Notes: generated by a model not told the origin, from the sequence alone. DNA of 64,000 nt from Micromonospora echinaurantiaca (GCF_900090235.1 NZ_LT607750.1:2430501-2494500); one strand, 5' to 3'. Shown: positions 54,289-62,794, counted from the first letter of the stretch. Made by a program: numbers and translations.

Positions 54289-55851
54289 GTGACGGGCAAG
54301 CTTGACCTGGATCCGGCGCTGGTGGCGCGGGCGCGGGAGTTGGCGCGTCGCGCCGGGCAGCCGGTGGTGGAGCTGGCGCGCAGCCACACCACGGTGTCGG
54401 TGGAGCGGGCGGTGTTGCGGCTGGCCGGGGTGACCGGCGCGGACCCGGACGGCATTCCGTGGGTGAACCGGCTCGTCGACGCGGTGGTCGCCGACGTGGG
54501 GTTGGGGCACGGGGTGGCGGGGCCGGTGTTCGACGCCCTCGCGCGGGAGCAGATCAGCGACGTCACGTTGCTGGCGCAGAAGGCCGCGGCCGGGTCGGTG
54601 CGGTTCCAGCAGCCGACCGGGAAGGCGGCCACCGCGGCGCGGCGGGCGGCGCGGAAGGCGGTCGCCGCGGGCATCCGGCGGATCGACCGGCGGCGGGCCG
54701 AGCGGGAGCGGCTGGTGAAGCGGTACGGGGATCCGCGGCGGCGGCCGTGGATCTACCTGATCGTGGCGACCGGTGACATCTACGAGGACATTCCGCAGGC
54801 GCAGGCGGCGGCGCGGGCGGGCGCGGACGTGATCGCGGTGATCCGGTCGACGGGTCAGTCCCTGTTGGACTACGTGCCGGAGGGGGCGACCCGGGAGGGG
54901 TTCGCCGGCACGTACGCCACGCAGGAGAACTTCCGGTTGATGCGGGCGGCGTTGGACGTGTCGTCGAAGGAGCTGGGCCGGTACGTGCGGCTGACGAACT
55001 ACGCGTCGGGGCTGTGCATGCCGGAGATGGCGACCCTGGCGGGCCTGGAACGCCTGGACATGATGTTGAACGACTCGATGTACGGGATCCTGTTCCGTGA
55101 CATCAACCCGGTGCGCACCTTCGTGGACCAGCGGTTCTCCCGGCAGGTGCACGCCCGGGCGGGGATCATCATCAACACCGGGGAGGACAACTACCTCACC
55201 ACCGCCGACGCGGTGGAGGAGGCGCACACGGTGACGGTGTCGCAGCTGCTCAACGAGTACTTCGCGCACGAGGCGGGGCTGGCGGACTGGCAGTTGGGGC
55301 TGGGGCACGCGTTCGAGATCAACCCGGATCTGCCGGAGTCGTTCCGGTTGGAGTTGGCGCACGCGCTGCTGGCCCGGGAGTTGTTCCCGGACGCGCCGTT
55401 GAAGTGGATGCCGCCGACGAAGCACATGACCGGGGACGTGTTCCGCGGCAACCTGCTGGACGGGTTCTTCAACCTGGTGGGCACGATGACCGGGCAGGGC
55501 ATCCTGCTGGTCGGGATGATGACCGAGGCGGTGGTGACGCCGTGGTTGTCCGACCGGGACATCGCGTTGCAGAACGTGCGCTACGTGCTGGGCGCGGCTG
55601 GCGGGTTGCACGAGGACTTCGTGCCGGCGCCGGGCGGGTTCATCCAGCAGCGGGCGAACCGGGTGCTGGGCGAGGCGGTGGAGCTGTTGGAGCGCATCGG
55701 TGAGCAGTCGCTGTTGACCGCGATCGCCGAGGGCACGTTCGGGATCATGAAGCGGCCGGCGGACCGGGGCAAGGGTCTGGACGGGGTGGCCCGGCACGAG
55801 GCGGACTACTACAACCCGGCCACCGAGATCCTGGAAGGGGACGCGGCGTGA
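54289..55851 (+). CDS. kamD: Lysine 5,6-aminomutase alpha subunit
   Basis: KamD is the large, PLP-binding subunit that, with KamE and adenosylcobalamin, moves the terminal amino group of beta-lysine from C6 to C5. The 520-residue TIM-barrel protein is colinear with the family. It includes GIPWVNRLVDAVV at the N-terminus, IAVIRSTGQSLLDYVPEGAT, FRLMRAALD and NTGEDNYLTTADAVE. GTG at 54289 follows GGCGGGG; an earlier GTG is closed by a stop. The stop overlaps kamE as GTGA. Confidence 0.95.
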   Translation: MTGKLDLDPALVARARELARRAGQPVVELARSHTTVSVERAVLRLAGVTGADPDGIPWVNRLVDAVVADVGLGHGVAGPVFDALAREQISDVTLLAQKAAAGSVRFQQPTGKAATAARRAARKAVAAGIRRIDRRRAERERLVKRYGDPRRRPWIYLIVATGDIYEDIPQAQAAARAGADVIAVIRSTGQSLLDYVPEGATREGFAGTYATQENFRLMRAALDVSSKELGRYVRLTNYASGLCMPEMATLAGLERLDMMLNDSMYGILFRDINPVRTFVDQRFSRQVHARAGIIINTGEDNYLTTADAVEEAHTVTVSQLLNEYFAHEAGLADWQLGLGHAFEINPDLPESFRLELAHALLARELFPDAPLKWMPPTKHMTGDVFRGNLLDGFFNLVGTMTGQGILLVGMMTEAVVTPWLSDRDIALQNVRYVLGAAGGLHEDFVPAPGGFIQQRANRVLGEAVELLERIGEQSLLTAIAEGTFGIMKRPADRGKGLDGVARHEADYYNPATEILEGDAA

Positions 55852-56645
55852 GCGGCGTCGAGGTCGGCGCGGCGGCGCCCGGCGGCGGGGCCGCCGAGAA
55901 GAAGATCGTCCGGCCGTACGGGGACACCACCGGTGACGGCATGGTGCAGGTGTCGTTCACGTTGCCGGTGCCGCACGACAAGCGGGCCGAGGGCGCGGCG
56001 GTGCAGTTGGCGAACAAGATGGGCATCGACCCGGCGATGCTGGTGCACGCCAAGCAGATGGGTGACGGGTTCACCTTCTTCGTGGTGTACGGGCGGGTGA
56101 ACCACCTGGTGGATCTGGCCGCGGTGCAGGTGGTGGAGCGGGACTTTCCGCTGCTGAGCGCCAAGGAGGTCAACGCGGTGGTGAAGCAGCGGTTGCGGCG
56201 CAAGCTGTCGGTGGTGGGGGCGTGCATCGGCACGGACGCGCACACGGTCGGCATCGACGCGATCCTCAACGTCAAGGGCATCGCCGGGGAGAAGGGCCTG
56301 GAGTACTACCGGGAGTTGAAGGTCGCCAATCTGGGCGCGCAGGTCAGCGTGCCGGAGTTGGTGGAGGCGGCGCGGGTGGAGAAGGCCGACGCGGTGCTGG
56401 TGTCGCAGGTGGTCACCCAGCGCGACGCGCACCTGCACAACACCCGGGAGATGTCCGCGGCGTTCCGGGAGGCGATGCCGGCCGGGAAGCGGCCGCTGCT
56501 GATCGTCGGCGGGCCGCGGTTCGACGAGACGATGACCGAGGAGCTGGGGGTGGACCGGATCTTCGGCCGGGGCACCACCCCGGGCGAGGTGGCCAGCTAC
56601 CTGGTACACGCGCTGATCACGAACAGGAAGGCGGCGAGGGCATGA
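55848..56645 (+). CDS. kamE: Lysine 5,6-aminomutase beta subunit
   Basis: KamE is the cobalamin-binding subunit. The 265-residue protein has an N-terminal dimerisation region (to about 95) and a Rossmann-like B12 domain. Asp130, His132 and Gly135 in GTDAHTVG form the base-off/His-on motif that ligates cobalt. SQVVTQRDAHLHN, LIVGGPRFDE and FGRGTTPGEVASYL contact the nucleotide tail. Lys residues near the N-terminus include the one that forms a Schiff base with PLP in the family. It is coupled by overlap to kamD and to the hotdog gene. Confidence 0.95.
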   Translation: MSGVEVGAAAPGGGAAEKKIVRPYGDTTGDGMVQVSFTLPVPHDKRAEGAAVQLANKMGIDPAMLVHAKQMGDGFTFFVVYGRVNHLVDLAAVQVVERDFPLLSAKEVNAVVKQRLRRKLSVVGACIGTDAHTVGIDAILNVKGIAGEKGLEYYRELKVANLGAQVSVPELVEAARVEKADAVLVSQVVTQRDAHLHNTREMSAAFREAMPAGKRPLLIVGGPRFDETMTEELGVDRIFGRGTTPGEVASYLVHALITNRKAARA

Positions 56646-57034
56646 CTGATTCCCGGGTCGGGTTGACCGTGACGCACCGGCGGTACGTGCCGTACTCGCA
56701 CGCCCACTACGCCGGGAACCTGGTCGACGGGGCGTACGCGCTGGGGCTGTTCGGGGACGTGGCCACGGAGGTGTGCATCCGCACCGACGGCGACGAGGGG
56801 TTGTTCGCGTCCTACTCGGACGTGCAGTTCACGGCGCCGATGAAGGCCGGGGACGTGTTGGAGGTGACCGCGACGGTGACCCGGGTGGGTACCCGCAGCC
56901 GCACCATCGACTTCGTCGCCCGGGTGGTGTGCCGGGGCCGCCCGGACCGGGGCGAGTCGGCGGCGGAGGTGCTCGCCGAGCCGATCGTGGCGGTCACCGC
57001 GACCGGCACGGTGGTCGTGCCCGCCGCGTCGTGA
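56642..57034 (+). CDS. kal: Hotdog-fold protein, probable 3-aminobutyryl-CoA ammonia-lyase
   Basis: The 130-residue hotdog protein matches the Kal family, which eliminates ammonia from 3-aminobutyryl-CoA to give crotonyl-CoA in lysine fermentation. It begins VGLTVTHRRYVPYSHAHYAGNLVDGAYAL and has the family acidic residues in ATEVCIRTDGDEGLFASYSDVQF. General hotdog thioesterases are similar, so the assignment depends partly on context. ATG at 56642 overlaps the kamE stop as ATGA, and its own stop overlaps the MutL-like start. Confidence 0.82.
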   Translation: MTDSRVGLTVTHRRYVPYSHAHYAGNLVDGAYALGLFGDVATEVCIRTDGDEGLFASYSDVQFTAPMKAGDVLEVTATVTRVGTRSRTIDFVARVVCRGRPDRGESAAEVLAEPIVAVTATGTVVVPAAS

Positions 57035-58368
57035 CCCTGGCGGTCTGCGCCGACGTCGGGTCCACGTACACGAAGGTGGCGGTGGTGGACCTGGACGCGG
57101 CGGCGCTGGTCGCGGCGGCGTCGGCGCCGACCACGGTGGGCACGGACGTGCTGCACGGCCTGGACGCGGCGGTCGCCGCGGCCACCGCCGGGCGCCGGGC
57201 GCGGGACGCGCCGTGGTACGTGTGCTCGTCGGCCGGGGGTGGGCTGCGGCTGGCGGTGGTCGGCTACGAGCAGTTGGTGACCGCGCAGGCCGGCCGGCGG
57301 GTCGGCCTGTCGGCGGGCGCGAACGTGGTGCACGTGGCCGCCGGGCGGCTGGGGGCGGCGGAGCTGACCGGGTTGCGGGCGGCCCGCCCGGACGTGGTGC
57401 TGCTGGTCGGCGGCACCGACGGCGGGGACGCCGACACGCTGACCCACAACGCGACCCGGCTGGCCCGGGCCCGCTGGCGGCGGCCGGTGGTGCTGGCCGG
57501 CAACGTCGACGTGCGCGACGAGTTGCACGCCCTGCTCGCCGGGGCGGGGGTGCCGGTCACCGTGGCGGAGAACGTGCTGCCGCGGATCGGGGTGTTGGCG
57601 CCGGCGGGTGCCCGGGCGGCGATCCGGGAGGTGTTCCTGCGGCACGTCATCGGCGGCAAGCGGCTGTCGCGGGGGTCGCGGTTCGCGCGGCTGGTGCGCG
57701 CGGCCACCCCGGACGCGGTGCTGACCGGGGTGGAGGTCCTCGCCGACGCGACCGGTGGGGACCTGGCGGTGGTGGACGTGGGTGGGGCGACCACCGACGT
57801 GTACTCGGTGCTCACCCCGGACGAGCGGGACAGCGGGCCGGGCCGGGAGGTCGCCGGCACGCTGTGGCGGGCCCGCACCGTGGAGGGGGACCTGGGCATG
57901 CGGTGGTCCGCGCCGGGGGTGGTGCGGGCCGCCGCGGAGGAGCGGCTGCTCGACCCCGGTGAGCAGGAGACGTTGGCGGCGGCCGCGGCGGCGCGGGCCG
58001 CCGAGCCGGGCCTGCTGGCCGCGACCGACGCGGAGCGGGCCGCCGACCGGCGGATCGCCGCGCTGGCCGCGACGGTGGCGTTGCGCCGGCACGCCCGTGG
58101 CGGCGCCACCGGGGAACGCGGTGGGCGGGATCTGCGGGACGTGCGGCTGCTGGTGGGCTCGGGCGGGGTGCTGCGGCACGCCCCGGCCGACGACGCGGAG
58201 CGGGTGCTCGCGGCGGCGTTGACCGACCACGCCGGCGGGTGGCCGCTGCCGCGGGCGGCGCGGCCGGTGGTGGACGTGGACTACGTGCTGGCCGCCGGTG
58301 GGCTGCTCGCCGGCGACCATCCGCAGGTGGCGGCGGCGTTGCTGCGCCGGCACCTGGCCGTCGACTGA
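57031..58368 (+). CDS. MutL/GlmL-like aminomutase reactivating ATPase
   Basis: The 445-residue protein is an ASKHA-fold ATPase of the GlmL/MutL family, which accompanies B12-dependent aminomutases and is thought to reactivate the enzyme by cofactor exchange. ADVGSTYTKVAVVD at the N-terminus is the phosphate-1 motif. LLVGGTDGGDADTL and VVDVGGATTDVYSV form the other nucleotide contacts. In clostridial and fusobacterial lysine clusters the equivalent gene is kamC. GTG at 57031 overlaps the hotdog gene stop. It is the last gene of the operon. Confidence 0.9.
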   Translation: MTLAVCADVGSTYTKVAVVDLDAAALVAAASAPTTVGTDVLHGLDAAVAAATAGRRARDAPWYVCSSAGGGLRLAVVGYEQLVTAQAGRRVGLSAGANVVHVAAGRLGAAELTGLRAARPDVVLLVGGTDGGDADTLTHNATRLARARWRRPVVLAGNVDVRDELHALLAGAGVPVTVAENVLPRIGVLAPAGARAAIREVFLRHVIGGKRLSRGSRFARLVRAATPDAVLTGVEVLADATGGDLAVVDVGGATTDVYSVLTPDERDSGPGREVAGTLWRARTVEGDLGMRWSAPGVVRAAAEERLLDPGEQETLAAAAAARAAEPGLLAATDAERAADRRIAALAATVALRRHARGGATGERGGRDLRDVRLLVGSGGVLRHAPADDAERVLAAALTDHAGGWPLPRAARPVVDVDYVLAAGGLLAGDHPQVAAALLRRHLAVD

Positions 58369-58401
58369 GGACGGCGCTGCCGGTGGCCCGGGCCGGCGCC
58401 G

Positions 58402-58435
58402 CCGGTCCGGCGGGCAGCTCCTCCCGCCGGACCGG
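58402..58435. terminator. bidirectional terminator after the kam operon
   Basis: CCGGTCCGGCGGG (58402-58414) pairs perfectly with 58423-58435 around an 8-base loop, between the MutL-like gene and the convergent PhoX-like gene. Confidence 0.7.
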
Positions 58436-58447
58436 TCGCGGGTCGCG

Positions 58448-59830
58448 TCACAGCGATCCGGTGCGCCACGGCCCGGTGATGGCGAACGTGATGCCGGGGC
58501 TCTGGGCGTTGACGAACAGCCAGTTGCCGTTCTTCGGTTCGAACGTCGACCCGCACCACTCCGAGCCGGAGTAGTTGCCGGCGGCGACGGTCTTGCCGGG
58601 CACCCCGCCGGCGGGAATCACCACCTGGTTCAGGGCGAACGGGAAGATCACCCCGTCGGTGGTGAGGCCGTGCAGGTACTCGCCGGAGTCACCGTCCTCG
58701 CACAGCACGATGCCGCCGCGGGGGCTGACGCAGATGTTGTCGGGGTTGTTCAGCACCGCCGCGTCGGGGGAGGCGAACAGCACCCGCATCCGCTCGGCGG
58801 CCGGGTCGTACTCGAAGACCTGTCCCTGACCGGCGGGGCCGCCGCTGGTGGAGACGATGTAGATCCGCTCGTTGCCGTACCAGGCGCCCTCCAGGCGGCG
58901 GAACACCGCGGCGCCGAGGGCCGCGCCCTGCAGGGCGGGGCGGGTTTCGCCGGGGGCGTAGTCCGGGTTGGGGATGTCCACCCAGGTCAGGTCCCGGTAC
59001 TCGACGCCCGTGCCGTCGCCGTAGGTGGAGTAGGACGAGCCGTCGGCGGTGGGGACGACCAGCATCTGCAGCACCCCGCCGGTGGACAGCTCGCCCGGGG
59101 TGTGCGGCAGGTACCGGTACAGGCCGGAGGGGGTGGCGTCCTCGGTGAGGTAGACGATGCCGGTGCGCGGGTCGACGGCCACGGCCTCGTGGCTGAACCG
59201 GCCCATCTGCTTGAGCGGGCGGGGGTCGCCCTTGCCGGTGTGCGGGACTTCGAAGACGTAGCCGTGGCGGGTGCCGTCGGGCCCGATCTCGGTGGTCTCC
59301 TCACAGGTGAGCCAGGTGCCCCAGGGGGTCGGGCCGCCAGCGCAGTTGCGGATGGTGCCGCCCAGGCTCGCCCAGGAGCCGGTGAACTCGCCCGCGTCGG
59401 GGTCGAACACGACGGTGGTGGTGCCGCCGGTGGCCGCCGGGTTGTAGGCGGGGGTGGTGAAGGCGCCGGTGTAGCCGCCGCGTTCGTGGTTGCGGACCAG
59501 GGAGATCCGGCCGTCGGGGCGGCGGAAGGCGGCCATGCCGTCGTGCGCGCCCGGGGTGGGGATGCCGTCGGACATCGGGTCGCCGGTCCAGCCGTAGCTG
59601 AGGTACTCGAAGCCGCGGGGCAAGCGCAGCAGCTCCAGCCCGGTGCTGTGGTCCTTCACCGGGTACAGCGGCCCGTAGTCCGGGCTGGCGGGCAGTTTCG
59701 CCATCGGGGCGGCGCCGGCGGTACGGGCGCCGAGAGCGTCGAGCGGGCCGAGCGCGGCCAGCGCCGCGGCGGTGACTCCGCCGCGGAGCACGTTGCGCCG
59801 GTCCAGGCCGGAACGGGGGACTGCGGTCAC
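58448..59830 (-). CDS. Tat-exported PhoX-like (DUF839) protein
   Basis: The 460-residue protein resembles PhoX alkaline phosphatases and related DUF839 beta-propeller proteins that use calcium and iron. A twin-arginine signal (DRRNVLRGG followed by a short hydrophobic stretch ending AGAA) directs export of the folded protein through the Tat pathway, whose tatAC genes are at 31 kb. Visible blades include NHERGGYTG, CEETTEIGPDG, FSHEAVAVDPRTGIVYLTED and DNICVSPRGGIVLCEDGD. GTG at 59830 has a GGAGG site. Phosphate control is expected of the family, but I saw no clear pho box. Confidence 0.9.
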   Translation of the reverse strand: MTAVPRSGLDRRNVLRGGVTAAALAALGPLDALGARTAGAAPMAKLPASPDYGPLYPVKDHSTGLELLRLPRGFEYLSYGWTGDPMSDGIPTPGAHDGMAAFRRPDGRISLVRNHERGGYTGAFTTPAYNPAATGGTTTVVFDPDAGEFTGSWASLGGTIRNCAGGPTPWGTWLTCEETTEIGPDGTRHGYVFEVPHTGKGDPRPLKQMGRFSHEAVAVDPRTGIVYLTEDATPSGLYRYLPHTPGELSTGGVLQMLVVPTADGSSYSTYGDGTGVEYRDLTWVDIPNPDYAPGETRPALQGAALGAAVFRRLEGAWYGNERIYIVSTSGGPAGQGQVFEYDPAAERMRVLFASPDAAVLNNPDNICVSPRGGIVLCEDGDSGEYLHGLTTDGVIFPFALNQVVIPAGGVPGKTVAAGNYSGSEWCGSTFEPKNGNWLFVNAQSPGITFAITGPWRTGSL

Positions 59831-60006
59831 GGTTACCTCCTGGGTTCCACACGTGGTCGCACCGACGCTAGGAGCGGCCGGTGCCGGCCGTCACCCGCTG
59901 CGACATGAATCTGCGCTGAACGGACGTCGCCGCCGGCGCCGTGCCGTCGACTGAGGACGCCCGGCGCGACACGCCGAAGCGCGACACACGACAGGCCGGG
60001 GGTGGG

Positions 60007-60037
60007 TTGACAGCGCCCGGGGGGCAGCACGTACCGT
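60007..60037 (+). promoter_or_regulatory. promoter-like sequence in front of the structured interval
   Basis: TTGACA (60007-60012) and TACCGT (60032-60037) are separated by 19 bases, slightly long. TTGACA is a perfect -35 consensus, rare in this window. Confidence 0.45.
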
Positions 60038-60041
60038 CTTT

Positions 60042-60335
60042 GAGTCCTACCACGGGAAGCGGCTGCTGTTCGCTTCGTCCCTTCGTCCGCTGGCCGAGCG
60101 ACCTGCTTCGGTCGCGGCGGCCAGGTCCAGCGGGCGGGGGTCGGCGGGGCGGCGCGAACCGGCCGCGGTTACCGGTGTACGGGCAGGGTGAGGTGCACGG
60201 CCAGTAGACAACGGCCCGGCGGGGGCAGCCAGTCCGCGTCCGGTCGGTCCGAAGGTCGGCGTGCCACATCCTCGCCCCACCGGCCGGGAAGGGCCTGGGA
60301 GCATCGGGGCGCGGCGTGAGCCGCGCCCCGATTTC
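60042..60335 (+). ncRNA. candidate structured noncoding RNA
   Basis: Predicted stems include GAAGCG/CGCTTC (60056-60076) and a nested hairpin, CTGGCC (60090-60095) with GGCCAG (60119-60124) around GCGACC/GGTCGC (60098-60115). A 13-bp terminator follows at 60303-60332. I could not match it to RNase P, tmRNA, SRP RNA or a known riboswitch by consensus. The strand is inferred from the promoter. It could instead be an untranslated spacer. Confidence 0.35.
60303..60332. terminator. hairpin near the XRE-cupin stop
   Basis: ATCGGGGCGCGGC (60303-60315) pairs perfectly with 60320-60332 around a GTGA loop, followed by TTCG. It could end the candidate RNA on the plus strand or the XRE gene on the minus strand. 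Confidence 0.65.
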
Positions 60336-60344
60336 GTGTCCCGG

Positions 60345-60926
60345 TCAGCGCTTCGTGGGGCGGGCGCGCACGTGCAGCCGTTCACCCTGCGGCCCGAACA
60401 GGGTGAGCAGTTCGGTGGGCTCGGGCCCGGGGTTGAGCACGCAGTGCGGCACCCGGGTGTCGAACTCGGCGACCTCGCCCGGCTGGAGGATCAGGTCGTG
60501 CTCGCCGAGCAGCAGCCGCACCCGGCCGGAGAGCACGTACAGCCACTCGTAGCCCTCGTGGGTCTGCTGTTCGGGTTCGGCGGGGGCGTTGGGGGGCAGG
60601 ATCTGCTTGAACGCCTGCAGACCGCCCGGGCGGCGGGTCAGCGGCACGAACGTCACCCCGTGCCGGACGATGGGGCGGGCGTGCACCCGGGGGTCGCCGG
60701 TCTCCGGCGCGCCGACCAGCTCGTCCAGCGGCACCTGGTGGGCGCGGGCCAGCGGCAGCAGCAGTTCCAGGGTGGGCCGGCGTTGCCCCGACTCCAGCCG
60801 GGACAGGGTGCTCACCGAGATGCCGGTGGTCGCTGCCAGATCGGTCAGGGTCGTGCCACGCTGCTTGCGCAGGGCCCGCAGCCGGGGCCCCACCGCCGCC
60901 AGCACCGCCGCCTCGTCGTTTGCCAT
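60345..60926 (-). CDS. XRE-family regulator with C-terminal cupin
   Basis: The 193-residue protein has an XRE helix-turn-helix at about residues 13-68 (RLRALRKQRGTTLTDLAATTGISVSTLSRLESG). A cupin sensor domain follows at about 115-185 (EGYEWLYVLSGRVRLLLGEHDLILQPGEVAEFDTRVPHCV). Such proteins sense a small molecule in the cupin and repress neighbours. ATG at 60926 follows TAACGT at seven bases. It is divergent from the thioredoxin-reductase/methyltransferase fusion across 75 bases, which is its likely target. Confidence 0.94.
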   Translation of the reverse strand: MANDEAAVLAAVGPRLRALRKQRGTTLTDLAATTGISVSTLSRLESGQRRPTLELLLPLARAHQVPLDELVGAPETGDPRVHARPIVRHGVTFVPLTRRPGGLQAFKQILPPNAPAEPEQQTHEGYEWLYVLSGRVRLLLGEHDLILQPGEVAEFDTRVPHCVLNPGPEPTELLTLFGPQGERLHVRARPTKR

Positions 60927-60933
60927 AACAGCA

Positions 60934-60939
60934 ACGTTA
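60934..60939 (-). promoter_or_regulatory. -10 box, leaderless promoter of the XRE-cupin regulator
   Basis: On the minus strand TAACGT lies seven bases upstream of the ATG at 60926. Confidence 0.5.
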
Positions 60940-61001
60940 CTTGTCGAATCCGCGACGCCGGTGGAGCGTGGTGACCCGCACGAGGCGACGAGGGGGAGCA
61001 G

Positions 61002-62582
61002 ATGGACGACAGGTACGACGTGGTGGTGGTCGGCGGCGGCGCCGCCGGGCTGGCCGGGGCGCTGGCGCTGGGCCGGGCCCGCCGCTCGGTGCTGGTGGTC
61101 GACGCCGGTGAGCCACGCAACGCGCCCGCCGAGCACATGCACAACTACCTGGGCCGCGACGGCACCGCCCCGGGTGAGCTGCTGGCGGCGGGCCGGGCGG
61201 AGGTCACCGGGTACGGCGGGCGGATCGTGTCCGGCCGGGTGCTGTCCGCCGCCCGCGACGGGGCGGAGTTCACCGTCACCCTCGACGACGGGCGTACGGT
61301 GCGGGCGCGGCGGCTGCTGGTCGCCACCGGGCTGGTCGACGAGCTGCCCGAGGTGCCGGGGCTGGCGCAGCGGTGGGGCCGGGACGTGCTGCACTGCCCG
61401 TACTGCCACGGCTGGGAGGTCCGCGACCGGCGGATCGGGGTGCTGGCCACCGGGCCGTTCGGGGTGCACCAGGCGCAGCTGTGGCGGCAGTGGAGCGAGC
61501 ACGTGCTGCTCGTGCTGCACGGCGCGGCGGCGCCCGGGGCCGAGGAGACCGAGCAGCTGGCCGCGCGGGCCATCCCGGTGGTGGACGGGCCGGTCGCCGG
61601 GCTGGAGGTGACCGGGGACGCGCTGACCGGGGTGCGGTTGGCCTCCGGTGAGCTGGTCGAGCTGGACGCGCTGGTGGTCGCGCCGCGGTTCACCGCCCGC
61701 GCCGGGCTGCTGACCTCGCTGGGCCTGGAGCCGGTCGAGGTGGAGATGGGCGGGCACGTGTTCGGCAGCCAGATCCCCGCCGACGCCAACGGCGCCACCG
61801 CGGTGCCGGGGGTGTGGGTGGCCGGCAACGTCGCCGACGTACGCGCCCAGGTGATCACCTCGGCGGGGGCCGGCCTGACCGCCGGCGCGGCGATCAACGC
61901 CGACCTGGTCGCCGAGGACACCCGCGCCGCGGTGGCCGACTACCGGCACCGGCGGGAAACCATGTTCACCGAGGCCGCCTGGGAGGAGCGCTACCGGTCC
62001 CGGCCGGCGGTGTGGAGCGGGCGACCCAACCCGCAGCTGATCGCCGAGGCGACGCAGCTGCCGCCGGGGCGGGCGCTGGACGTCGGCGCCGGCGAGGGCG
62101 CCGACGCGGTCTGGCTGGCCGGGCGGGGGTGGCAGGTGACCGCGGTGGACATCTCCGCCACCGCGCTGGAGCGGGCCGCCGGGCACGCCGACACCGCCGG
62201 GGCGGCCGTCGCCGGGCGGATCGAGTGGGTGCACGCCGACCTGCTGGCGAAGCCGCCCGCCGCGGACTCCTACGACCTGGTGTCGGCGCAGTTCATGCAG
62301 CTGCCGCCGGAGCAGCGGCAGGAGATGTTCGCCCGGCTGGCCGCCGCGGTGGCCCCCGGCGGCACCCTGCTCATCGTCGGGCACCACCCGTCGGACCTGC
62401 GCGCCAGCGCCCACCGCCTGCACTTCCCGGAGATGATGTTCACCGCCGAGGAGGTGGTGGCGGCGCTGGACCCGGCCCGCTGGCAGGTGCTGGCCGCCGA
62501 GACGCGGCCCCGGACGATGGTGAACCCGGAGGGGCGGGAGATCACCATCCACGACGCCGTCCTGGTCGCCCGTCGGCGCTGA
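61002..62582 (+). CDS. Thioredoxin-reductase-like oxidoreductase fused to a SAM methyltransferase
   Basis: The 526-residue protein has two enzymes in one chain. Residues 1-300 form an FAD/NAD(P) oxidoreductase of the thioredoxin reductase type, with VVVGGGAAGLAG, VATGLVDELP and the cysteine pair Cys132-Cys135 in HCPYCHGWE. Residues 315-526 are a class I methyltransferase with ALDVGAGEGADAVWLA, VTAVDISATALERA and LLIVGHHP. Fusions of this kind are found in actinobacteria, but the substrate is not known to me. Detoxification of a thiol- or metalloid-containing compound is one guess. ATG at 61002 has GGGGGAGCAG upstream. Confidence 0.92.
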   Translation: MDDRYDVVVVGGGAAGLAGALALGRARRSVLVVDAGEPRNAPAEHMHNYLGRDGTAPGELLAAGRAEVTGYGGRIVSGRVLSAARDGAEFTVTLDDGRTVRARRLLVATGLVDELPEVPGLAQRWGRDVLHCPYCHGWEVRDRRIGVLATGPFGVHQAQLWRQWSEHVLLVLHGAAAPGAEETEQLAARAIPVVDGPVAGLEVTGDALTGVRLASGELVELDALVVAPRFTARAGLLTSLGLEPVEVEMGGHVFGSQIPADANGATAVPGVWVAGNVADVRAQVITSAGAGLTAGAAINADLVAEDTRAAVADYRHRRETMFTEAAWEERYRSRPAVWSGRPNPQLIAEATQLPPGRALDVGAGEGADAVWLAGRGWQVTAVDISATALERAAGHADTAGAAVAGRIEWVHADLLAKPPAADSYDLVSAQFMQLPPEQRQEMFARLAAAVAPGGTLLIVGHHPSDLRASAHRLHFPEMMFTAEEVVAALDPARWQVLAAETRPRTMVNPEGREITIHDAVLVARRR

Positions 62583-62623
62583 CCCCGGCGGCGACCGGCC
62601 CCGGCTCCGGGATCCGGTCCGCC

Positions 62624-62673
62624 CCGTCGCCGCCCTGGCGTCCGAGCCCGCTCCGTCGCCGCCCTGGTGTCCG
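62624..62673. repeat. 21-bp imperfect direct repeat
   Basis: CCGTCGCCGCCCTGGCGTCCG (62624-62644), quoted here only to show its first 20 bases as shared, recurs at 62653-62673 with one change. The period is 29 bases. It lies between the fusion gene and lnt. Confidence 0.6.
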
Positions 62674-62794
62674 GTTCCGGCCCGGCGGCGGGACCGGACG
62701 CCGCCGGCCGGCCCGGACCCTGGGACGGCGGGTGGGGTGCGGGTGCTGCCTCACCCGCCCGGTCGCCGGGCGCGGAAACGCGGCGTCGGGCGGG

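Larger units (their letters stand above)
59831..60344. other. 514-bp noncoding interval
   Basis: No gene is supported here; the open frames lack normal codon character. Bases 59831-60000 hold the leader of the PhoX-like gene. From 60007 there is a TTGACA promoter-like sequence, then a series of stable hairpins, and finally a terminator at 60303-60332. I read this as a possible noncoding RNA. Confidence 0.6.

Noticed and set aside
52561..55797. A 1078-codon open frame on the minus strand
   Set aside because: It is antisense to the amidohydrolase and kamD and consists of Arg/His/Pro-rich shadow sequence with no domains.
60042..60335. Assignment as RNase P RNA, tmRNA, SRP RNA or a cobalamin riboswitch
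   Set aside because: I looked for the RNase P core words, a tag-peptide frame with tRNA-like ends, the SRP tetraloop region and the B12-box, and did not find them.
60345..62552. A 735-codon minus-strand frame that would fuse a long N-terminus to the XRE-cupin protein
   Set aside because: The N-terminal part is antisense to the reductase-methyltransferase gene; the ATG at 60926 has a promoter box at proper distance.
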